IMG/VR virus record: IMGVR_UViG_3300014501_000002 | Coordinates: 1 to 64,000 of that record | Length of the DNA stretch: 64,000 nt | DNA from: a virus | Reading direction: 5' to 3' (one strand) | Part shown: in pieces, positions 14,906 through 22,670 of the stretch | How positions within the stretch are numbered: position 1 is the stretch's first letter | Layout of the letters: every line of letters starts with the position of its first letter | Notes under the pieces: model-generated | Told to the model about the DNA's origin: nothing | The model's database searches: none | What the model saw: only the letters and a program-made list of their open reading frames with translations | Translations under genes and position numbers: made by a program

Positions 14906-15777
14906 TGGCTAAGGTGTCAGTTATCGTACCCCTCTACAATCAAGCCAAGTTCGTCACGCAGACATTGGATAGTATCATGGCGCAGACGTACGAAGACTTC
15001 GAAGTGATTGTGGTGAACGACGCCAGTACGGATGATAGTTTATCCGTTGTCACTGAGTACGCGAAGAACTTCCAGAAGATAAAGATTGTCAACAATCCTG
15101 TCAACCGTGGATTACCCGCCACACGAAATATCGCTATAAGTCATTCGGTAGGGGATTTCATACTTCCATTGGATTCAGATGACCGGATCGATCCGGACTT
15201 TCTGCAGAAGACGACGGCGCGGATGGTCGACGGAGTCGCGATAGTCGGAACGTGGATGCACATCGAGCCCGATGATATCACTCGACGTAACTCGCATGAG
15301 GTTCAGCAGGCCGGTGCATTCGGGTCGTGCTATCCAATCTACGCGCCCACGCGTGAGCAGATTCTAACCGGCAATAGTTTGGCTATATGCTCTTTGATTC
15401 GCCGCGAAGCCCTCGACCAGGCGGGCCAGTATCCAGAAGATTTTAAGAATGGTTCCGAGGATTGGTGTTTGTGGTGCTCGATCATATGCAGCGGTAGATG
15501 GAGAGTAGTGGTGGTTCCGGAGTATCTGTTTCATTATAGAGTCCATCCGGATTCTATGTGCCGGTCATCCACGATGGCCCCGTTCCCGGTGACACGAGCC
15601 CGCATCAGAACTAAGTTTGGTTGGACGGTTGAAGAGGCCGCGCGAGAGCAAGAGCGGTTGAATCCGAAGCCTATCCCGCCGCCCCCGCAGCCACCTCCCG
15701 GAATTTATCGAGTGAGTGATAGAGAACGTTTTCGAGCCCAACTCAAGGCGTACAAAGAGAAATACAATGTCCAATGA
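14905..15777 (+). CDS. Family 2 glycosyltransferase, 290 aa
   Basis: This is a classical GT2 catalytic domain: VSVIVPLYNQAKF at the start, VVNDASTDDS near 36-46, NRGLPATRN near 70 and the metal site DSDDR near 91. A GNSLAICSLIRREAL segment and EDWCLW acceptor helix follow, as in many LPS and teichoic-acid transferases. The C-terminus is Pro-rich (PKPIPPPPQPPP). It overlaps the dehydrase gene by one base. Specificity unknown. Confidence 0.88.
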   Translation: MAKVSVIVPLYNQAKFVTQTLDSIMAQTYEDFEVIVVNDASTDDSLSVVTEYAKNFQKIKIVNNPVNRGLPATRNIAISHSVGDFILPLDSDDRIDPDFLQKTTARMVDGVAIVGTWMHIEPDDITRRNSHEVQQAGAFGSCYPIYAPTREQILTGNSLAICSLIRREALDQAGQYPEDFKNGSEDWCLWCSIICSGRWRVVVVPEYLFHYRVHPDSMCRSSTMAPFPVTRARIRTKFGWTVEEAAREQERLNPKPIPPPPQPPPGIYRVSDRERFRAQLKAYKEKYNVQ

Positions 15778-16486
15778 TGTCGTTCAAGGATTATGGATCG
15801 GCGGCGATCTATCAAACATGGAGCGGTTGTCCATTAACTCATTTTTACAGAACGGACACGAGTACCATCTTTATATATACGATGAATTAGGGCACATTCC
15901 TGACGGCGTAATTGTTAAGGACGCCAACGAAATTATAGACGGGAAGGATATCTTCCTAGTTCGCGGAGGGTATTCAAGCTTCTCGGATTTCTTTCGTTGG
16001 AAGTTGGTGCTAGATCGTGGCAACTGGTGGGTGGACACGGATGCTGTGTGTTTACGGCCGTTGGATTTCATATCAGATCATGTGTTCATCGGTGGAAAAG
16101 GTTTGCCCGGCTCGGATGATTGTATCACGAGCGGGTTGTTTAAAGCGCCCGCGCAGTCAGAGATTATGAAGTGGGGTTGGGAACAGTGTCAGAAAATGAA
16201 TCCACTGACGATGGCGTGGGGCCAAGCTGGCCCGCCGCTGTTTACCGAGGCCGTGCACAAGTTCGGTTTGTCAGTTGGAGCCACCGTCGTTCCGGGTAGC
16301 TTATTCTTCCCGGTGTTTTACACGAAGGCGCCCGGCGCATTCATCGGTCCGAATACATCAGATGATTATGGCAACGCGTATTCCGTGCATCTGTTCAATG
16401 AAATTTGGCGCTTGGCTGGGACCGACAAGAATGCGGTCTACCCAAATACGTCCGCGTACGAAAAACTAAAGAAGAGGTTCCAATGA
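15767..16486 (+). CDS. GT32-like (DXD sugar-binding) glycosyltransferase, 239 aa
   Basis: I chose ATG at 15767, eleven bases inside the previous gene, rather than an earlier in-frame ATG. VVQGLWIGGDLS at the start, FSDFFRWKLVLDRGNWWVDTD near 75-92 with a DTD metal site, and WGQAGPPLFTEAV are features of the Gly_transf_sug/GT32 group. That group includes alpha-1,4-galactosyl-, GalNAc- and mannosyltransferases. It belongs to the overlapping sugar operon. Confidence 0.75.
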   Translation: MSNDVVQGLWIGGDLSNMERLSINSFLQNGHEYHLYIYDELGHIPDGVIVKDANEIIDGKDIFLVRGGYSSFSDFFRWKLVLDRGNWWVDTDAVCLRPLDFISDHVFIGGKGLPGSDDCITSGLFKAPAQSEIMKWGWEQCQKMNPLTMAWGQAGPPLFTEAVHKFGLSVGATVVPGSLFFPVFYTKAPGAFIGPNTSDDYGNAYSVHLFNEIWRLAGTDKNAVYPNTSAYEKLKKRFQ

Positions 16487-17157
16487 TCGGAACGCTTTAT
16501 AGATACGCGCATCCTTACGATTCAGCCCAATTTCTTTATTGTGGGCAGGGGTCAGATAGAGATAGGCATCATCGTTCTGGACACAGTTCATTTGGGCGAC
16601 GTTTTAAAGAGAAATTTCCCGATATAGAATTACCAGAACCTATAAGAGAACAAATCGAGGTTTCTTCTCCGATAGATTTAAACGAGGAAGAAACAATTTG
16701 GATTTTTCGATATCATACGTGGTGGCGGTATCCAAATGGAATGAATATAACTTTACCTGGTTCGGTCGACTATAAAAGTCAGGGTCTTATTACCGGTCGT
16801 CTAAATGCTAAAAATGGGCGTATGCAGAGAATTTCTACTCCGGAAACCTGTGCTAAAGGCGGTCGAATCGGCGGTCGCAGAAGAATAGAATTGCACGGCA
16901 ACCCACTGACGCCTGAGAGTTGTGCGAAAGGCGGTCGCATAACAGGCCGCATAAATGGGCGTAGGGCTTTTGAGAATAACACAGGAATATTCGCTTTAGA
17001 TTTCGATATAAACGCAGCTAGATGTAAAGCTGGACGCAAGAATTTCGAGAGTGGACACATGAAAAATCTCGGGAATTCAGGAATAGGTCTCTGTTTTCGA
17101 TGGAATATTAAACGTGGGAAACCTTGTGTTTGCGGTAAACACGGGAGAAAGGCGTAA
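16483..17157 (+). CDS. GIY-YIG-like homing endonuclease, 224 aa
   Basis: I chose ATG at 16483 (ATGA overlap). The N-terminus (GTLYRYAHPYDSAQFLYCGQ) is a divergent GIY-YIG core in which the usual YVG becomes YCG. GSDRDRHHRSGH follows. The second half has three NUMOD-like repeats (ETCAKGGRIGGR and ESCAKGGRITGR). A Cys pair (CVCGKHG) ends the protein. It is strongly AT-rich compared with the upstream glycosyltransferase gene, and this low G+C continues about 370 bp into the next gene. Confidence 0.72.
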   Translation: MIGTLYRYAHPYDSAQFLYCGQGSDRDRHHRSGHSSFGRRFKEKFPDIELPEPIREQIEVSSPIDLNEEETIWIFRYHTWWRYPNGMNITLPGSVDYKSQGLITGRLNAKNGRMQRISTPETCAKGGRIGGRRRIELHGNPLTPESCAKGGRITGRINGRRAFENNTGIFALDFDINAARCKAGRKNFESGHMKNLGNSGIGLCFRWNIKRGKPCVCGKHGRKA

Positions 17158-17160
17158 GAA

Positions 17161-18126
17161 ATGAAAGCTTTGGTAACTGGTTGTACGGGCCAGGACGGAT
17201 CTTATTTAGCGGAACTATTACTAGAAAAGGGTTATGAAGTTCATGGATTGGTGCGGAGACATAGTTCTGTTAGTACGGATCGTATTGATCATATTTTTAG
17301 CAAACTACATCTACATTATGGTGACCTTTCTGATTCCGGATCGCTAAATAAAATACTCCATGAAATACGTCCGGATGAGATTTATTCTCTTGGCGCACAA
17401 TCGCACGTTAGAGTATCGTTTGAGTGCCCAGAATATACGTCTGATGTGGACGCTTTAGGTGTTTTACGTTTGTTAGAAGCGATGCAGTTAAATTGCCCGG
17501 AAGCGAGATTTTATCAAGCATCGTCAAGTGAGATGTTTGGCGCAGCCCCAGCACCACAAACGGAGACCACGCCATTTTATCCGCGAAGCCCATACGGCAT
17601 CGCCAAGCAGTTCGCTTATTGGACCACAGTCAACTACCGTGAGGCATACGGTATGTTCGCGTGTAACGGGATATTATTCAACCACGAGAGTCCGCGCCGC
17701 GGCGAGACGTTTGTTACTCGGAAGATAACCAAAGCCGCCGTACGCATAAAAGCGGGATTGCAGGATAGTTTAGCGCTGGGTAATCTAGACGCTAAGAGAG
17801 ATTGGGGATTCGCCGGGGATTATGTTGAAGCGATGTGGCTCATGATGCAGCAACCGGTGCCCGATGATTTTGTCATAGCGACCGGCGCCACACATTCAGT
17901 TCGAGAATTCCTAGATGAAACATTTGGGTACCTAGGCATGGATTGGAAGCCGTATGTAAAGATCGACCCGAAGTATTTCCGTCCCGCAGAAGTCGATTTA
18001 TTGCAGGGCGATGCTAGCAAGGCGCGGCGTGTTCTAGGCTGGGAGCCGAAAGTAAATTTCAAACAATTGGTTAGGCTGATGGTCGACCATGAGACAGAAG
18101 GCAGTCGTTTGCATCCCCACGTTTAA
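17161..18126 (+). CDS. gmd: GDP-mannose 4,6-dehydratase, 321 aa
   Basis: Diagnostic Gmd stretches include [15 protein letters not shown] at residues 6-20 (NADP site), [27 protein letters not shown], the catalytic Y145-G-I-A-K149, [17 protein letters not shown] and [17 protein letters not shown]. The enzyme converts GDP-mannose to GDP-4-keto-6-deoxymannose, the branch point to GDP-fucose or GDP-colitose. It is slightly shorter than the 345-370 residues of bacterial enzymes. The first 370 bp are about 40 percent G+C, the rest about 55 percent, with a sharp change near 17530. Confidence 0.93.
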   Translation: MKALVTGCTGQDGSYLAELLLEKGYEVHGLVRRHSSVSTDRIDHIFSKLHLHYGDLSDSGSLNKILHEIRPDEIYSLGAQSHVRVSFECPEYTSDVDALGVLRLLEAMQLNCPEARFYQASSSEMFGAAPAPQTETTPFYPRSPYGIAKQFAYWTTVNYREAYGMFACNGILFNHESPRRGETFVTRKITKAAVRIKAGLQDSLALGNLDAKRDWGFAGDYVEAMWLMMQQPVPDDFVIATGATHSVREFLDETFGYLGMDWKPYVKIDPKYFRPAEVDLLQGDASKARRVLGWEPKVNFKQLVRLMVDHETEGSRLHPHV

Positions 18127-18847
18127 CCGCCCGGAATTCCTCGCTCTCGCACTCGAAAAGATTGCGCGGGCATCCGATGTTCCGGAAGATATCCGGATAT
18201 TTCTGGACACCTGTTCTGACGCACGGCTCGATGAAGTAGAATACGTCCGTGATACGTATATGCCCACAGCAGATATATTTCGCGCGCGTCTTCATGTCAT
18301 TGCCCCGAGCGGTACATGGAACATCTTGAATTCCTTGAAACAGGGATTTGAGACCGGCGCAGAGTTCGTCTTTTTTATCGAAGAAGACGTTATGATAAAG
18401 CCAGAATTCTTTAATGAGCATCTGAGGATGCAGTCCGAAGGAGACTACTTCGTGACTTGCGGTCGTAAGTTGCGAAACCGCGACGACAGTTACTATAGCA
18501 ATCCCGGCACCTGTTACCGAAGCGATAAGCTGTCTCTTGTTGTTCCACATATCAACATGAAGTATTTCGCGGACCAAGCGGGGTATCTTGAACGCCAGTT
18601 TCCGCATATGGACGACGCAGGCATTATGGATGACGGCCTGATTCGTCGCGTCATGCAGTCCATCGGCGCCCGAGCGAAGTGTGCGGTACCAGCTATAGCA
18701 GCACACCAAGGGTTCCATTATTTTGCGAAGTTCGCGCAGTATCAGACAGTTGGATCGATTGCAGAACGGATAGAGCAACTTCGCGTTATGCTAGCGAAGG
18801 TCGACCCAACCGATCGGTACACTCGAGACTTCGAAACACTTTTGTAG
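18089..18847 (+). CDS. Glycosyltransferase (GT-A type), 252 aa
   Basis: The product starts [20 protein letters not shown], a GT2 opening. [15 protein letters not shown] near 95-109 supplies an E-E-D metal site in place of DXD, as in GT-A enzymes of the GNT-I type. DDGLIRRV near 175 resembles a catalytic-base region. Its start lies 38 bases inside gmd in another frame. It is the last gene of the sugar cassette. Confidence 0.72.
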   Translation: MRQKAVVCIPTFNRPEFLALALEKIARASDVPEDIRIFLDTCSDARLDEVEYVRDTYMPTADIFRARLHVIAPSGTWNILNSLKQGFETGAEFVFFIEEDVMIKPEFFNEHLRMQSEGDYFVTCGRKLRNRDDSYYSNPGTCYRSDKLSLVVPHINMKYFADQAGYLERQFPHMDDAGIMDDGLIRRVMQSIGARAKCAVPAIAAHQGFHYFAKFAQYQTVGSIAERIEQLRVMLAKVDPTDRYTRDFETLL

Positions 18848-18970
18848 AAACATGTGAGTGATAGCACGTTCAAATCTACTCATATGGACTTAGACTAAAA
18901 TCTGAGTCTTTCATTAAAGCATCCATGCCGGGTGATCCTCGTCACTGGGTGTTAATAGGAAATAGAAACC

Positions 18971-19579
18971 ATGGCACAAGTAATCACGAATTATAGCATC
19001 AACGGCGCAACTCCGTCTACCGTCGGTGGAACCGGAATTCTGCCCAAGGCATTCCCGAACCTCCCCGGCCCTTCGATCGGGGTTAACCGTACGACTCCTT
19101 CTTTCCTGAATGCGACCACTCTTTCGAGTGCAGTCGGGCAGCTTGAAGTTCCCGGCTCAAACCGGTTGAACGGACAGGTGTTCCACATTCTGGCTTCTGG
19201 AAACTACGAAGTCGGCGTCGGCGGCGCGTGCCCGAGCTTCTCTCTCGCTCTGTTCGCGAACACTGGAACTCGGACGGCCCCAATCACTACGAAGATCGTT
19301 GCTCCTGCGGCTTTTACCGCGCAGAACCTCGACGCGGTGTTTTATCCTTGGTACATTGACGTCCTGTTGTACGGCGAAACTTTGTCCGGGACAGTGACGG
19401 GTTCTTACACCGGTCAAGTTGACGGCGTAGCTTTCTCGAAGACGACCCTGGATGTTAACCTCGCCGGTGTCAACTTCTCCAACGTCGAACCTGCTTTCGG
19501 TTTGGTGTTGGCGGTCACGTTCAGCGTTAGCGAGCCTGGAAACAGCGCAAACGCGTACGCGTTTCAAGTCGTAGCATAA
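18971..19579 (+). CDS. Virion decoration/fibre-like protein, 202 aa
   Basis: The product is beta-rich, almost free of Cys, with high Gly, Thr, Ser and Val, typical of phage surface proteins. GSNRLNGQVFHILASGNYEVG near residue 60-80 parallels GSLNGKIYKVKADG in the 330-residue protein encoded at 7145-8137, suggesting a shared domain. AATAGGAAATAGAAACC precedes the ATG. Codon choice is regular and strong, as in highly expressed structural genes. Function is inferred from composition and neighbours. Confidence 0.65.
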   Translation: MAQVITNYSINGATPSTVGGTGILPKAFPNLPGPSIGVNRTTPSFLNATTLSSAVGQLEVPGSNRLNGQVFHILASGNYEVGVGGACPSFSLALFANTGTRTAPITTKIVAPAAFTAQNLDAVFYPWYIDVLLYGETLSGTVTGSYTGQVDGVAFSKTTLDVNLAGVNFSNVEPAFGLVLAVTFSVSEPGNSANAYAFQVVA

Positions 19580-19592
19580 CCATTCAAGCCGC

Positions 19593-19614
19593 GGGAGGCC
19601 CGATTCGGCCTCCC
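19593..19614 (+). terminator. Strong hairpin after virion gene
   Basis: A perfect 8-bp stem GGGAGGCC/GGCCTCCC has a six-base loop 14 bp after the stop. It is not followed by a T-run, so it may be a Rho-dependent end, an RNA-stability element or a processing site rather than a classical terminator. Confidence 0.5.
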
Positions 19615-19629
19615 AAAGCTTACACGACC

Positions 19630-20028
19630 ATGATCGCGGTATCTCAGTTCTGGCACGAATTCAATTTCTACGGCAAGACAATTGGTACTGCGTTCACGTT
19701 CCTGTCGGTGCTAACATATTTGTATAAGAAGTTGGTTTCTCCAGTGGTTAAGAAGGTAGTGAACATTAATGACACCGTGTCATCACTAGCGTTGAATCAT
19801 TTCCCGCATTTACAAAATGCTCTTGCGTCACAAGAAATTCAACTCAAAGAAATTAAGACCAGTGTTGTAGAGTACGGAGCACGTTTAGAAAATACGAATA
19901 AGGCAGTCGAGACTCTGCATCAGTCGTTCACAAACCATATTGAGAACGAGTCAAGGAAGAAACGAAATGCCATTCGAGTCAACCGCGCAACAAGGGTACA
20001 TGCACGCGCACCCCGAGATTCTCGGTAA
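19630..20028 (+). CDS. Membrane-anchored coiled-coil protein, 132 aa
   Basis: Residues 16-30 (TIGTAFTFLSVLTYLYKK) form a membrane span. A long helix with coiled-coil character follows up to about residue 110, and the tail is very basic. The last 60 bases overlap the next gene in another frame. The design (short N-terminus, span, coiled coil) resembles small phage membrane proteins of holin or spanin-like type, but no signature proves it. Confidence 0.6.
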   Translation: MIAVSQFWHEFNFYGKTIGTAFTFLSVLTYLYKKLVSPVVKKVVNINDTVSSLALNHFPHLQNALASQEIQLKEIKTSVVEYGARLENTNKAVETLHQSFTNHIENESRKKRNAIRVNRATRVHARAPRDSR

Positions 20029-20152
20029 GAAAGGTTTGCACGAGTGGGATGAGGCGACCAAAGGTCATTACTCCAGTCTGCCCACGCATGTGAAACATGA
20101 GCATTCGAACGCGCCCTATAAGGTCGCGCGCGATGCGAGGAAGAAAGAGTAG
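19967..20152 (+). CDS. Small phage protein of the YMHA type, 61 aa
   Basis: ATG at 19967 follows CAAGGAAG. The opening MPFESTAQQGYMHAHPEILG matches a widespread small phage protein pattern (F.S.AQ..YMHA.HP.IA..W) found near packaging genes. Its function has not been described to my knowledge. The next gene begins two bases after its stop. Confidence 0.65.
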   Translation: MPFESTAQQGYMHAHPEILGKKGLHEWDEATKGHYSSLPTHVKHEHSNAPYKVARDARKKE

Positions 20153-20154
20153 TC

Positions 20155-20475
20155 ATGGCCGAAATGAAAAGTTGGTTGAAGAAGATCGGCCTGCTCAAGA
20201 AACTGCTCGCAGAGACCGGCCCACTTTGGCCTGACAGCACGAAGCTAGCAGGGTACGCCGAGAGCGGCCCATATCATTGTGGAGATTGTGAGTACTTGAA
20301 GGGTAAGACAAAAGGTGAAATTTTTAAAGACGAGAACGGAAAGGGTCGCTGCAACCAGTCGGTTATGATCGCGGATATTGAGACCTTGAAAGATAAAGAC
20401 GGTCTCCCGATCGTGAATATTGAAAAGGGATGTTGTGAGTTCGTAGAACCGCCGTCCCAAAAGTTGGAGAAGTAG
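20155..20475 (+). CDS. Cys-rich phage protein, 106 aa
   Basis: Four or five conserved-looking Cys occur as YHCGDCEYL, GRCNQSV and GCCEFVEP. This is a metal- or Fe-S-binding-like arrangement similar to small phage proteins resembling high-potential iron-sulfur proteins. The N-terminal 25 residues form an amphipathic basic helix. It is closely spaced with genes on both sides. The role is unknown. Confidence 0.65.
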   Translation: MAEMKSWLKKIGLLKKLLAETGPLWPDSTKLAGYAESGPYHCGDCEYLKGKTKGEIFKDENGKGRCNQSVMIADIETLKDKDGLPIVNIEKGCCEFVEPPSQKLEK

Positions 20476-20477
20476 TC

Positions 20478-21098
20478 ATGAAAATAGTCGCGTATTTCGT
20501 CAGACATGGCGACACGGACATGAATGATGACAATGTGTTCCGGGGCGACCTGGACATCGGCATCAATAAAGATGGGCAGGAACAAGCCAAGGAGTTAGTT
20601 CCATATTTTAAAGGACGCAAGTTTAGCGCTGCGTTCAACAGCACTCGGAAGAGGACGAAGCAGACTCTGGCCCCTCTCCTAAGTTCGAAAGGCATGGATT
20701 CCGTCACTTCCGACAGATTAGATTCGTTGGATACCGGTGACTTGGCCGGTAAGCCGAAGAGCGACGAGAATCTCGAGATTCTGAAGTATTATCGAAAACA
20801 TCCAGACGAAAAAATTCCCGGTGGGGAAAAGGTTCAAGACTGGAGAAATCGAGTAGACTCTGAACTGCTTGCGATTATTCGAAGGGGAGAAGAAGCTTCA
20901 TCTCCCACGATTGCGGGGATTCACGGGTCGGTGATCAAGGAATTATCTAGGCTCCTGACCGGAGACATGAACAAAGTAGGCGTTGATCCGGGCGGCGTAT
21001 TAGGAGTGTTCAAAACACCCAACGGTTATGTTTTAAGTGCATTGATTAAGCCGAAAGACGGGAAAGGTAACTACGACGACGATCGGCAAGGAAGCTAG
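20478..21098 (+). CDS. Histidine phosphatase family protein, 206 aa
   Basis: The catalytic RHG motif is at residues 9-11 (YFVRHGDTDMN), with a second active-site region FNSTRKRTKQT near 55. A later GIHGSVIK near 155 supplies the second catalytic His. This is the phosphoglycerate-mutase-like (branch 1) fold; members dephosphorylate sugars, nucleotides or proteins. A phage copy beside membrane and packaging genes is uncommon. Substrate unknown. Confidence 0.8.
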   Translation: MKIVAYFVRHGDTDMNDDNVFRGDLDIGINKDGQEQAKELVPYFKGRKFSAAFNSTRKRTKQTLAPLLSSKGMDSVTSDRLDSLDTGDLAGKPKSDENLEILKYYRKHPDEKIPGGEKVQDWRNRVDSELLAIIRRGEEASSPTIAGIHGSVIKELSRLLTGDMNKVGVDPGGVLGVFKTPNGYVLSALIKPKDGKGNYDDDRQGS

Positions 21099-21106
21099 GA
21101 GATATC

Positions 21107-21433
21107 ATGGCAGAAGAAAAGAAAGAACACAAGAAAAAGAAGCATGCAGGCCACGGCTTTAAGTCTACACACATCGAGCATCACGGCGATGGTAGCGCGA
21201 CTGTGCACCATATGCATGCCGATGGACCCGAGCATGATGTCAAGCACGCCGTTAGCGATCTCGACGGAATGCACGATAGCATGCAGGATCACCTTGGTAC
21301 GCCGAACCCCGGAGAAGCCGAAGCTAACGAAGGCTCTGACGCGGCAGCCGCAGGCGCAGCACCGGCAGGCGGGGCTCCCGCAGCAGCAGGCGGGGCTCCC
21401 GCAGCAGCAGGCGCAGCACCGGCAGGGATGTAA
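21107..21433 (+). CDS. His-rich protein with Ala/Gly/Pro repeat tail, 108 aa
   Basis: The N-terminal half is rich in His and Lys (KKKKHAGHGFKSTHIEHHGD) and could bind metal. The C-terminal 35 residues are repeats of APAGGAPAAAGG, encoded by imperfect 15-36 bp DNA repeats (about 21350-21432) that may vary in number. AGGAGATATC precedes the start. Function unknown. Confidence 0.65.
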   Translation: MAEEKKEHKKKKHAGHGFKSTHIEHHGDGSATVHHMHADGPEHDVKHAVSDLDGMHDSMQDHLGTPNPGEAEANEGSDAAAAGAAPAGGAPAAAGGAPAAAGAAPAGM

Positions 21434-21493
21434 ACCCATTGGGTGAGTTCGATTTGTGGTTGGACAAAGTTTATAAATCAAGGAGAAGTGGAC

Positions 21494-21544
21494 ATGGCGA
21501 AGAAGCATAATGTTTCATTATATCGCGCCCTCCACCACCTTTAG
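21494..21544 (+). CDS. 16-codon leader ORF overlapping next gene
   Basis: A very good ribosome-binding site (CAAGGAGAAGTGGAC) serves this ATG, which reads MAKKHNVSLYRALHHL. The main gene starts inside it in another frame. Known relatives of the downstream protein begin with MAK-type residues, so this could be the true N-terminus joined by a frameshift, or a leader peptide. Confidence 0.4.
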   Translation: MAKKHNVSLYRALHHL

Positions 21545-21689
21545 GAAAGGTGGTTTGCATAAGGCGTTAGGTGTTCCCGAAGGCGAGACAATCCCAGCTG
21601 CAAAGATCGCTAAGGCTAAGAGTTCGAAGAATTCGCACGTGGCCCATATGGCGAATTTCGCACACACAATGTCTCACTTCAAGCACTAG
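21510..21689 (+). CDS. Small phage protein of the LHKALGVP type, 59 aa
   Basis: The product contains GGLHKALGVPEGETIPAAKI, the hallmark of a small phage protein found near packaging genes (LH.ALGVP.G..IP..K). The C-terminus is His-rich. The only in-frame ATG (21510) lies within the leader at 21494-21544 and has no ribosome-binding site of its own. Expression therefore probably depends on re-initiation or a frameshift from the leader. Confidence 0.6.
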   Translation: MFHYIAPSTTFRKGGLHKALGVPEGETIPAAKIAKAKSSKNSHVAHMANFAHTMSHFKH

Positions 21690-21697
21690 GAATCTCA

Positions 21698-21964
21698 ATG
21701 AGTATCGTGGACGTTAAGAAAATTCTCCGAGAGATTCACAGCGATGCTAACGGCCAACTGTCTTGGGGTCGAACTGCATCTACGTTTGCCTTAGTTGCAG
21801 GTATTGCGTGGATCAGTCGTCTTGTTTTCATGACCCATACATTGCCCGCCATGGACGGCATTACCGCATTTGTGGTAGGTCCGTACGGCGCAAACAAAGT
21901 TGCGGGCGCCGCACAATCGTTCTCGCAAAACCCGGTGGTTCCACCGCCGAACAAACCGCAGTAA
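21698..21964 (+). CDS. Single-span membrane protein, 88 aa
   Basis: CTAGGAATCTCA precedes the ATG. Residues 28-47 (FALVAGIAWISRLVFM) are hydrophobic. YGANKVAGAAQSF followed by a Pro-rich tail resembles the FYG.NK.A.A.. pattern of small holin-like phage membrane proteins. A role in lysis is possible; no endolysin is visible in the window to support it. Confidence 0.6.
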   Translation: MSIVDVKKILREIHSDANGQLSWGRTASTFALVAGIAWISRLVFMTHTLPAMDGITAFVVGPYGANKVAGAAQSFSQNPVVPPPNKPQ

Positions 21965-21976
21965 TTGAGAGATGGT

Positions 21977-22336
21977 ATGAAACTTCCTCACGTCCCATAT
22001 TGGTACCTGGCAATAGGCCCGTATCTTCTGATGTCATTGGGGTTCACCCTTAACGCGCTTGTAATGGCTTTTAACGGTGGGCAGATGCCAGTTCTTTGGC
22101 CCGGCGGCTGCGATGCTATGCGCGCTATTCAGGATATGGTTACATCTTTAGGTGGTAGCAGTGATCCACTTCATTCGTGTATGACTCACGCCACTCATTT
22201 GAAGTTCCTGGCAGATTGGATTATTTTAAAAAGTGGTGTTGCTAGTCCTGGGGATTTTCTGGAGTGGGCGTACGACTACACGCACATTCCATCCGTGGCA
22301 ATTTGGGTTGCACTTACGATAAAGGAAAGATTATGA
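21977..22336 (+). CDS. Membrane protein with NGG.MPV motif, 119 aa
   Basis: I chose ATG at 21977 rather than the upstream TTG. Hydrophobic spans occur at about residues 9-30 and near the C-terminus (VAIWVALTI). NALVMAFNGGQMPVLWPGG resembles the NGG.MPV motif of DUF5317 membrane proteins. The stop overlaps the next start (ATGA). Function unknown. Confidence 0.55.
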   Translation: MKLPHVPYWYLAIGPYLLMSLGFTLNALVMAFNGGQMPVLWPGGCDAMRAIQDMVTSLGGSSDPLHSCMTHATHLKFLADWIILKSGVASPGDFLEWAYDYTHIPSVAIWVALTIKERL

Positions 22337-22599
22337 GTTCAATGGCGAGTATTTTAGCTGGCGCACAAGGAGCGGTGGATAAGGCAAAAGCCACAACTAA
22401 ATCTGTGGAGGGCTCGGAGACATCGAGGTTTGGCCCAAAGAATCAATACTCAGCGACGCCTTATAAGATGGCAACCGCCGAGAAAAATACACCGACCTGG
22501 TCCAGTCAAATCAACGGAGCGGGCGCTGGTAACGACGCGGCCGCAGGCATCAAGGCTCGACAGCAGAACGCACAGGCAGTAAATGATGTGACGAAGTAG
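22333..22599 (+). CDS. Hypothetical protein, 88 aa
   Basis: It starts in an ATGA overlap with the upstream membrane protein. The product is Ala-, Thr- and Lys-rich, hydrophilic and without Cys. It sits directly upstream of the terminase gene, a place where small terminase subunits or accessory proteins are often found, but it shows no helix-turn-helix signature. Confidence 0.6.
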   Translation: MSSMASILAGAQGAVDKAKATTKSVEGSETSRFGPKNQYSATPYKMATAEKNTPTWSSQINGAGAGNDAAAGIKARQQNAQAVNDVTK

Positions 22600-22670
22600 T
22601 TTGAAGCACCGTTTGTACAATAGAAGTCCGCAAGACAATCAATGGGCCGACAGGCCATCGGAGAAATACA

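Noticed and set aside
18071-18778. 235-codon minus-strand frame
   Set aside because: It is the shadow of the glycosyltransferase gene on the plus strand, with no ribosome-binding site and improbable composition.
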